A stretch of DNA of 9,533 bases from Candidatus Omnitrophota bacterium (GTDB taxonomy: Bacteria; Omnitrophota; Gorgyraeia; Duberdicusellales; 4484-171): NCBI GenBank assembly GCA_023227945.1, contig JALOCC010000062.1, positions 1-9,533 on the forward strand, read 5' to 3'. The position numbers and the translations under genes were made by a program. Below, in pieces: positions 5,501-9,533 of the stretch (the stretch's first letter is position 1; each line of letters starts with the position of its first letter). The notes under the pieces are model-generated. The model did no database searches and was not told where the DNA came from. It saw nothing but the letters and a program-made list of their open reading frames with translations.

Positions 5501-5535
5501 ATTTAAAACCCCTCTGTAATAGATTATCACAGGGG
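5501..5535 (-). terminator. Hairpin with T-run between pgpA and the TPR gene
   Basis: On the minus strand CCCCTGTG (5528-5535) and CAGAGGGG (5509-5516) form an 8-bp stem with one mismatch, followed by TTTTAAAT. This fits an intrinsic terminator for transcripts coming from pgpA, although it lies about 120 bases beyond its stop. TGGTATAAG just downstream (5494-5502 on the minus strand) could be an extended -10 for the TPR gene, without a good -35. Confidence 0.4.
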
Positions 5536-5594
5536 CCATAAAGTAAAAAATTTTATTCTTTCTATCTTCGCCCTTTCATTTTCTTTCGTCTCTC

Positions 5595-5642
5595 GTCCTA
5601 GCGAGCAAAGCGAGCGGACATCCCACGCTTTACGTCCTACGG
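5595..5642 (-). repeat. GGACGTAAAGCGTG repeat copy plus GCGAGC words
   Basis: Read on the minus strand, 5618-5640 gives gtaggacgtaaagcgtggga and three more bases, the inverted partner of 4928-4950. Next to it, 5601-5616 is the short duplicated word GCGAGCAAAGCGAGCG. It starts 17 bases after the pgpA stop codon. The rest of the 5536-5656 gap is pyrimidine-rich and holds no gene I can see. Confidence 0.65.
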
Positions 5643-5656
5643 CTCCACTTTGGTTT

Positions 5657-6118
5657 CTATCTCACAAACAATCTGACTATCTGCAGCGCAACCAGCGAAT
5701 AAAATCCAGCCATTAGGTCATCACCAACAACCCCTGCTGCGCCGTTTAACCGTTCAATTTTATCTATGGGTGGGATTTTAAAAGCGTCAAATACGCGGAA
5801 AAGTATGAAGGCACAAACCACAAACCGAATATCATAAGGAACAAGCAAAAGAGCTAAAAGCATACCGGAGAAATCATCAATAACTATTTTTTTGCAGTCT
5901 TTTTCTTTAAAAATCTTTTCCGCACGGCTGGCAAGTAGAAAAGAAAGCAATATTGAGATAGCGGTGAAAATCAAAAAGTAGAGCCTTGTTTTTATTAGCA
6001 GAAAAACAATAACTGCCACAACTGAAGCCAATGTCCCGCTAAAAAGTGGTGCGTAGCCGATTCCAAAAAGCGTGGTTATTGCTATGCACAATTTATCTAA
6101 TAGAGATGTCTTCTTCAT
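5657..6118 (-). CDS. pgpA: Phosphatidylglycerophosphatase A
   Basis: The 153-residue integral membrane enzyme removes the phosphate from phosphatidylglycerol phosphate, the last step of phosphatidylglycerol synthesis. PgpA landmarks are all present: FGIGYAPLFSGTLAS at 18-32, IVIDDFSGM at 78-86, FRVFDAFKIPPID at 107-119 and GVVGDDLMAG at 129-138. Four hydrophobic segments alternate with these acidic metal-binding motifs. The usual IDE of the second motif reads IDD, a conservative change. The length is normal. It follows pgsA on the same strand after 91 bp of repeat DNA, so the two enzymes of consecutive steps are adjacent. The ribosome site before the ATG at 6116-6118 is poor (GGAAC). Confidence 0.92.
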   Translation of the reverse strand: MKKTSLLDKLCIAITTLFGIGYAPLFSGTLASVVAVIVFLLIKTRLYFLIFTAISILLSFLLASRAEKIFKEKDCKKIVIDDFSGMLLALLLVPYDIRFVVCAFILFRVFDAFKIPPIDKIERLNGAAGVVGDDLMAGFYSLVALQIVRLFVR

Positions 6119-6129
6119 GGTTCCAAAAG

Positions 6130-6205
6130 AAGGTTAAGGCTAAGGTTGAGGTTAAGGATCAGACTAAACTTTGCATTTCTCAACCTAAACCTTAACCTCA
6201 ACCTT
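6130..6205. repeat. AAGGTTGAGG word palindrome between pgsA and pgpA
   Basis: AAGGTTGAGGTTAAGG (6142-6157) has a perfect 16-bp reverse complement at 6190-6205, with a 32-base loop. Further copies of the word AAGGTTAAGG flank both arms. A run TTTTT follows on the plus strand and TTCTTTT on the minus strand, so it could end transcription in either direction. It occupies nearly the whole 91-bp gap. Confidence 0.8.
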
Positions 6206-6209
6206 TTTG

Positions 6210-6779
6210 CTAAAACGTCTTTATCAACTTTCTATTTATCCAAAAATAAGATACGCCGGAAAAAAGAGTGATAAGAACAACGTACCACATTATTACATGT
6301 GTTACTTTTTCATATAGAAAAATAACGAGGCTATTTTGAGGAAATTTTCTGAAAAGCAGCAAAGATATAAAAATTACAACTATCCCAAATACTTGTGAAA
6401 CCGTTTTATGCTTGCCCCACCTTTTTGCCTCAAGGACTTCGCCTGATTTTAAAACATAAAGCCGTAGCCCCGTAATAATAAATTCCCTAAGCATTATAAC
6501 GCTTACCATCCAGGCATTTACTACTACTTTAAGCTGCAAAAACGCGAGGAATACACCGATGATTAAAATTTTATCGGCGATTGGATCAAGCAATTTTCCA
6601 AGGTCCGATATAAGATTCTGCCTTCTGGCAAATATACCATCAAGCAAGTCAGTTATCGAGGCAATAATAAAAATTATAAAGGCAATAAAGATTGAATTAA
6701 AATCATTATGCAGTATAAATCCGATGCAGATAAATGCCAGGATAATCCTTAAGAATGTGAGGTAATTTGCGATGTTCAT
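6210..6779 (-). CDS. pgsA: CDP-diacylglycerol-glycerol-3-phosphate 3-phosphatidyltransferase
   Basis: The 189-residue membrane protein carries an exact CDP-alcohol phosphatidyltransferase signature: D44-x2-D47-G48-x2-A51-R52-x8-G61-x3-D65-x3-D69. The start MNIANYLTFLRI and the substrate-loop segment RWGKHKTVSQV fit PgsA rather than phosphatidylserine or cardiolipin synthases. It makes phosphatidylglycerol phosphate from CDP-diacylglycerol and glycerol 3-phosphate at the cytoplasmic membrane, and its product is the substrate of PgpA, encoded next. About six hydrophobic segments are visible. The start ATG at 6777-6779 has no Shine-Dalgarno and follows the ACGTG palindrome gap closely. Confidence 0.93.
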   Translation of the reverse strand: MNIANYLTFLRIILAFICIGFILHNDFNSIFIAFIIFIIASITDLLDGIFARRQNLISDLGKLLDPIADKILIIGVFLAFLQLKVVVNAWMVSVIMLREFIITGLRLYVLKSGEVLEAKRWGKHKTVSQVFGIVVIFISLLLFRKFPQNSLVIFLYEKVTHVIMWYVVLITLFSGVSYFWINRKLIKTF

Positions 6780-6801
6780 ATTAATACACAGCAGGTATCA
6801 C

Positions 6802-6854
6802 GTTACACGTCACACGTATCACGTTTTAAAAACGTGTTACCTGTGACGTGTTAC
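6802..6854. repeat. Near-perfect ACGTG palindrome between rimO and pgsA
   Basis: The arm 6802-6826 and the reverse complement of 6830-6854 agree at 22 of 25 positions, with a three-base loop TAA. Each arm is made of the iterated word CACGT/ACGTG. It lies 23 bases upstream of the pgsA start and would form a very stable hairpin in the rimO-pgsA transcript. Confidence 0.85.
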
Positions 6855-6867
6855 AGAATTCATATCA

Positions 6868-6907
6868 TCTGTGATAATCTGGTTCAAATTTGTGATTATC
6901 TGTGTTA
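6868..6907. repeat. TGTGATWATCTG word repeat at the end of rimO
   Basis: The word occurs twice, ctgtgataatctg at 6869-6881 and ttgtgattatctg at 6890-6902, 11 of 13 identical. The cores GATAATC and GATTATC are also each other's reverse complement, so the pair can be read as a direct or an inverted repeat. The rimO stop codon (6905-6907) lies in the last copy. Confidence 0.55.
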
Positions 6908-8179
6908 AATGCCAACCAAATCATAATCATAGTTATCGATTATTTTCGCTTTATAAAATTTCCCTAGTTTAAGGTTTTTTTTCTTCAAAAACACTACCCC
7001 GTCAACTTCATAAGCATCGAATTGCGTTCTTCCTATGAAAACTTCATTATCTTTCTCTTCAATCAAAACATCAAGGTGTTTATCAAGGAACCGCTTGTTA
7101 ACTTCACAGGAAATACCTTGCTGCAGGCTCATAATCTCTTTAAAACGCGACAGCTTAACTTTATTATGCACCTGGGGCTCTAAACTGAATGCTGGGGTAT
7201 TTTCTTCCCTGGAATACGTAAATGCGCCGAGACGTTCAAACCTGGTTTCTTTCAAAAAATTTAACAGCTCTTTAAATTCATCGGCGGTTTCCGTAGGAAA
7301 CCCCGCCATAACTGACGTTCTTATAACACAGCTTTTAATATTTTTTCTTATCTTTTTAATTAGGCTGGTTATTTGTTTTTTTGTAACACCTCTATTCATC
7401 AATTGTAGAATTCTATCATTTATATGCTGGATGGGCAAATCAATATATTTACATATTCGTTCTTCGTTGGCAATCAGGTCTATCAACTTGTCGCTAACGT
7501 GGCGCGGATGAGTATAAAGAAGCCTTATCCAGCTTATGTTTTTTGTCGTTTTAAGTATTGCGCGAAGCAAAGAAGATAAATCATCTTTTGTCTTTAAATC
7601 TTTTGCCCAACTGGTTATATCCTGGCCGATAATATTTAATTCTTTTATGCCCTTTTTATCCAGGAATTTTACTTCATTTATGATTTGCTCTTTGGGTTTG
7701 CTTCTTAAATCTCCCTTTATTTGAGGTATTGTGCAATAAGTGCATTTATTAAGACAGCCTTCGCATATTTTTATAAAATCAAGGTGTGCCGGCATAATTT
7801 TCTTCTGCCGGATTTCGTTTTGGGGAAAATTTTCCGTCCCCCACCATTTATCAACTTCCGGGAAAGATGCCTTTAGTTTCTCCTGATACCGCTCAACAAG
7901 ACAACCAAAAACAAACAAACTTTTTACTTTGCCTTCCTTCTTCAACCGGACTGCCTGCCTGATAAATTCTATGGATTCCTCTTTTGCGCGGTCGATAAAA
8001 CCGCACGTATTTACAAGCAGAGTGTCGCAGGATTTAAAATTATCCTTTCCTGTAAGAAAAATATTTTCCCGGGAAGAAAAACTATACCCTTGCTCCAAAA
8101 ACCTATTCAATACAGTTTCAGAGTCATAGGTATTTCTGAAACAACCAAGGGACACAATTGATAAATTTTTTCTCTTCAT
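6905..8179 (-). CDS. rimO: Ribosomal protein S12 methylthiotransferase RimO
   Basis: The 424-residue radical SAM enzyme adds a methylthio group to an aspartate of ribosomal protein S12. The N-terminal UPF0004 domain has its three cluster cysteines C13 (SLGCFRN), C59 (NTCGFID) and C93 (FGCLVERY). The radical SAM cluster motif is C142-x3-C146-x2-C149 (GCLNKCTYC), followed by IPQIKGDLRSKP. The C-terminal TRAM domain (about 360-424) contains GRTQFDAYEVDGVVF. KGDLRS after the cluster and this TRAM wording favour RimO over the tRNA-modifying MiaB. The length is normal. The gene follows rodZ and precedes pgsA, a common neighbourhood for rimO. No Shine-Dalgarno precedes the ATG at 8177-8179, where the ATTCGCG repeat comes within four bases. 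Confidence 0.95.
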   Translation of the reverse strand: MKRKNLSIVSLGCFRNTYDSETVLNRFLEQGYSFSSRENIFLTGKDNFKSCDTLLVNTCGFIDRAKEESIEFIRQAVRLKKEGKVKSLFVFGCLVERYQEKLKASFPEVDKWWGTENFPQNEIRQKKIMPAHLDFIKICEGCLNKCTYCTIPQIKGDLRSKPKEQIINEVKFLDKKGIKELNIIGQDITSWAKDLKTKDDLSSLLRAILKTTKNISWIRLLYTHPRHVSDKLIDLIANEERICKYIDLPIQHINDRILQLMNRGVTKKQITSLIKKIRKNIKSCVIRTSVMAGFPTETADEFKELLNFLKETRFERLGAFTYSREENTPAFSLEPQVHNKVKLSRFKEIMSLQQGISCEVNKRFLDKHLDVLIEEKDNEVFIGRTQFDAYEVDGVVFLKKKNLKLGKFYKAKIIDNYDYDLVGI

Positions 8180-8302
8180 ATACGCTAATTATCGCGAATC
8201 TAACGCAAATAGTCGCGAATAAATTACTATTTAATCATTCGCGTGAATTCGCGCTTATACCTTAATGAAACTATTAGGGTTAAAATTTGCGAATATTCGC
8301 GT
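8180..8302. repeat. ATTCGCG intergenic repeat, copy B
   Basis: The 123-bp rodZ-rimO gap is the second copy of the repeat at 1142-1320. Block 8183-8200 matches copy A at 17 of 18 bases and block 8237-8264 at 25 of 28; a further stretch (aaactat, then ggtt) is also similar. As in copy A, the cgctaatt edge lies only a few bases before the ATG of the downstream minus-strand gene. The inner segment of copy A is absent. Confidence 0.8.
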
Positions 8303-9046
8303 TTACTTAACAATAGAGATTCCGGATGAGTTTACTTTCAGGCTTTTTATTGATTTTGACGAAGAGGTTAAGGATGGCAAAGATTTCCCGTTTACTTCGA
8401 GATACACGGCAGAGCCGTCACTTATCTTGAATTCTATTTCACGATTTCCCTTCCAGCTTTCAGACATTCCTTTTTTAATCACTCCCTCAAAAAGAACTTT
8501 ACCGTCAACCTTGGTTCTTATAAAACAATCTCTCTTTGCCGTAAGCGCTGCATTAACCTCATTTTGCATTTTTTTGGAAATGGCTGGAATTTTTATAACT
8601 GCCGCTGCAGTTCTTTTCACAGGTTTTTTCGCTAATTTTGTAAAGTTTTTTGAAACGAAACGAATCGCTCCCGTTGCTATCCATAAAATAAATATTAGCG
8701 CTATCAAATAAAAAATAATTTTTTTAACTTTTGGCGGCAGGGGCTTAAGCTTTAATTTTGGTTTTTCCTCTACCTGTTTTTCCTCTTTTACCGGCGCAAC
8801 CTTGGATAGGTTGGCTTGAGCAAGATTAATTTTATCTAACGCATCTTCAACATCTACGCTAAGAAAAGATGCATATATCTTTATGTAGCCTTTAAGATAC
8901 GCATTACTTATATTGCTTAAACTGCCGGATTCTATATCTCTTATTACGGAAGGGTACAACTTGGTTTTTTCAACAACCTCTTCAAGAGTAAGCCCAAGAG
9001 TATTTCTTTTCTGCTGTAATTTTACACAAAGTTCTTCTATCGTCAT
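8303..9046 (-). CDS. RodZ-like helix-turn-helix membrane protein
   Basis: The 247-residue protein has the RodZ layout. An N-terminal HTH (about 1-75) contains LQQKRNTLGLTLEEVVEKTKL and YLKGYIKIYASFL; in RodZ this domain binds the MreB cytoskeleton rather than DNA. A charged, proline- and lysine-rich linker follows (83-108), then one membrane span at about 109-129 (IIFYLIALIFILWIATGAI). The periplasmic domain (about 165-240) resembles DUF4115, with KVDGKVLFEGVIKKGMSESW and a strand-rich end. The start ATG overlaps the ftsK stop by four bases (ATGA), indicating translational coupling, and AAGGGG precedes it. It probably helps organise cell-wall growth; a DNA-binding role for the HTH is less likely but not excluded. 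Confidence 0.85.
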   Translation of the reverse strand: MTIEELCVKLQQKRNTLGLTLEEVVEKTKLYPSVIRDIESGSLSNISNAYLKGYIKIYASFLSVDVEDALDKINLAQANLSKVAPVKEEKQVEEKPKLKLKPLPPKVKKIIFYLIALIFILWIATGAIRFVSKNFTKLAKKPVKRTAAAVIKIPAISKKMQNEVNAALTAKRDCFIRTKVDGKVLFEGVIKKGMSESWKGNREIEFKISDGSAVYLEVNGKSLPSLTSSSKSIKSLKVNSSGISIVK

Positions 9047-9533
9047 ACGGCCCCTTCTTTTTCTTTCAAATAATCTTGCGGATCAACCAGAATTTCCCTG
9101 GCTTTGCTTCCGCAAAATGGCCCAACTATTCCCTGTTGTTCCATCAAATCAAGCAGCCTTGCTGCGCGGGTATAACCAACTCTAAGCCGTCTTTGCAGAA
9201 TAGAAGCTGAAGCTTGCCGTGCCTGTAATATCGTTTTAACTGCTTCATCTATCAATTCATCAGACTGAACATGCATCGCGGCTTTCTTTTCTCCCTCTAA
9301 AATGCCTGCTTCATAAACCGGGCCGCCCTGGTTCTTTATGAAGGTAATAAGATTATTAATATCTTCATCGTCAATAAGGGAACCTTGCGCGCGGATAAGC
9401 TTAGGTGCTCCCGGTTTTAAAAATAATAAGTCCCCCTTGCCAAGAAGTTTATCTGCACCCATAACATCGAGCACTGTGCGAGAGTCTACCTTGGAAGAAA
9501 CTTTAAAAGAAATTCGTGCCGGAAAATTTGCCT
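9043..9533 (-). CDS. ftsK: DNA translocase FtsK/SpoIIIE, C-terminal part only
   Basis: The frame enters from the right edge and ends in TGA at 9043-9045, giving about 163 C-terminal residues. The first visible residues NFPARISFKVSSKVDSRTVL, then DVMGADKLLGKGDLLFL, are the end of the RecA-like motor domain. The last ~65 residues (DELIDEAVKTI, then SASILQRRLRVGYTRAARLL and GIVGPFCGSKAREILV) form the gamma winged-helix domain that reads KOPS-type polar DNA sequences and, in many bacteria, activates XerD. FtsK is a membrane-anchored hexameric pump that moves chromosome ends through the division septum. The N-terminal membrane part and Walker motifs lie outside the window. It is the first visible gene of the ftsK-rodZ-rimO-pgsA-pgpA series. 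Confidence 0.95.
   Translation of the reverse strand, partial: ANFPARISFKVSSKVDSRTVLDVMGADKLLGKGDLLFLKPGAPKLIRAQGSLIDDEDINNLITFIKNQGGPVYEAGILEGEKKAAMHVQSDELIDEAVKTILQARQASASILQRRLRVGYTRAARLLDLMEQQGIVGPFCGSKAREILVDPQDYLKEKEGAV

Noticed and set aside
6780..6904. tRNA or small RNA gene in the rimO-pgsA gap
   Set aside because: No cloverleaf, CCA end or TPsiC-like arm is seen; the gap is explained by the two word repeats.
6905..8179. tRNA methylthiotransferase MiaB
   Set aside because: The post-cluster IPQIKGDLRS and the TRAM wording GRTQFDAYEVDG fit RimO, as does the rodZ/pgsA neighbourhood.

Overview
The window is a stretch of AT-rich bacterial chromosome that runs mostly leftward. It holds twelve protein genes I can support, two of them cut by the window edges. 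I see no rRNA, tRNA, CRISPR array, transposase or phage gene. The housekeeping genes place it in an uncultured, Gram-negative-type bacterium. The gene order, the DUF4912 protein and the intergenic word repeats remind me of candidate phylum Omnitrophota, but that is an inference from memory and nothing here proves it.

Right half (9533 to 5657, minus strand): ftsK (C-terminal part) - rodZ-like - rimO - pgsA - pgpA. This is a familiar bacterial cluster. It combines chromosome segregation (FtsK), cell-shape cytoskeleton anchoring (RodZ), ribosomal protein S12 modification (RimO), and two consecutive steps of phosphatidylglycerol synthesis (PgsA makes PG-phosphate, PgpA dephosphorylates it). In many bacteria pgpA is followed by cinA/pncC, thpR and recA. 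Here pncC and thpR are present (3738-4926) but on the opposite strand, facing pgpA. A small membrane-anchored TPR gene lies between them, and recA is not in the window. This suggests a local inversion.

Left half (3584 to 1, minus strand): a consensus promoter (TTGACA-18-TATAAT) drives an L-lactate dehydrogenase gene, followed by a ferredoxin-NADP reductase-like flavoprotein, an Nfu-type Fe-S scaffold, a membrane 4Fe-4S (NapH/polyferredoxin-like) protein and a DUF4912 protein. The middle of this group has a redox and Fe-S theme. A terminator-like hairpin after the flavoprotein gene suggests it is not one simple transcript.

The most unusual content is between the genes. Most gaps carry an imperfect palindrome built from one short, degenerate, iterated word, and most gaps use their own word: CAGAWAACAG, ATTCGCG, AAACTCTAAAC, GGACGTAAAACGTG, AAGGTTGAGG, ACGTGTTAC, TGTGATWATCTG. 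Two gaps 7 kb apart share a recognisable ATTCGCG repeat that abuts a start codon in each case. Near the flavoprotein gene there are GC-rich hairpins: a tandem pair with a compensatory base-pair change, and a nested palindrome. Several of these elements run into the ends of genes, and genes that start next to them mostly lack a Shine-Dalgarno sequence.
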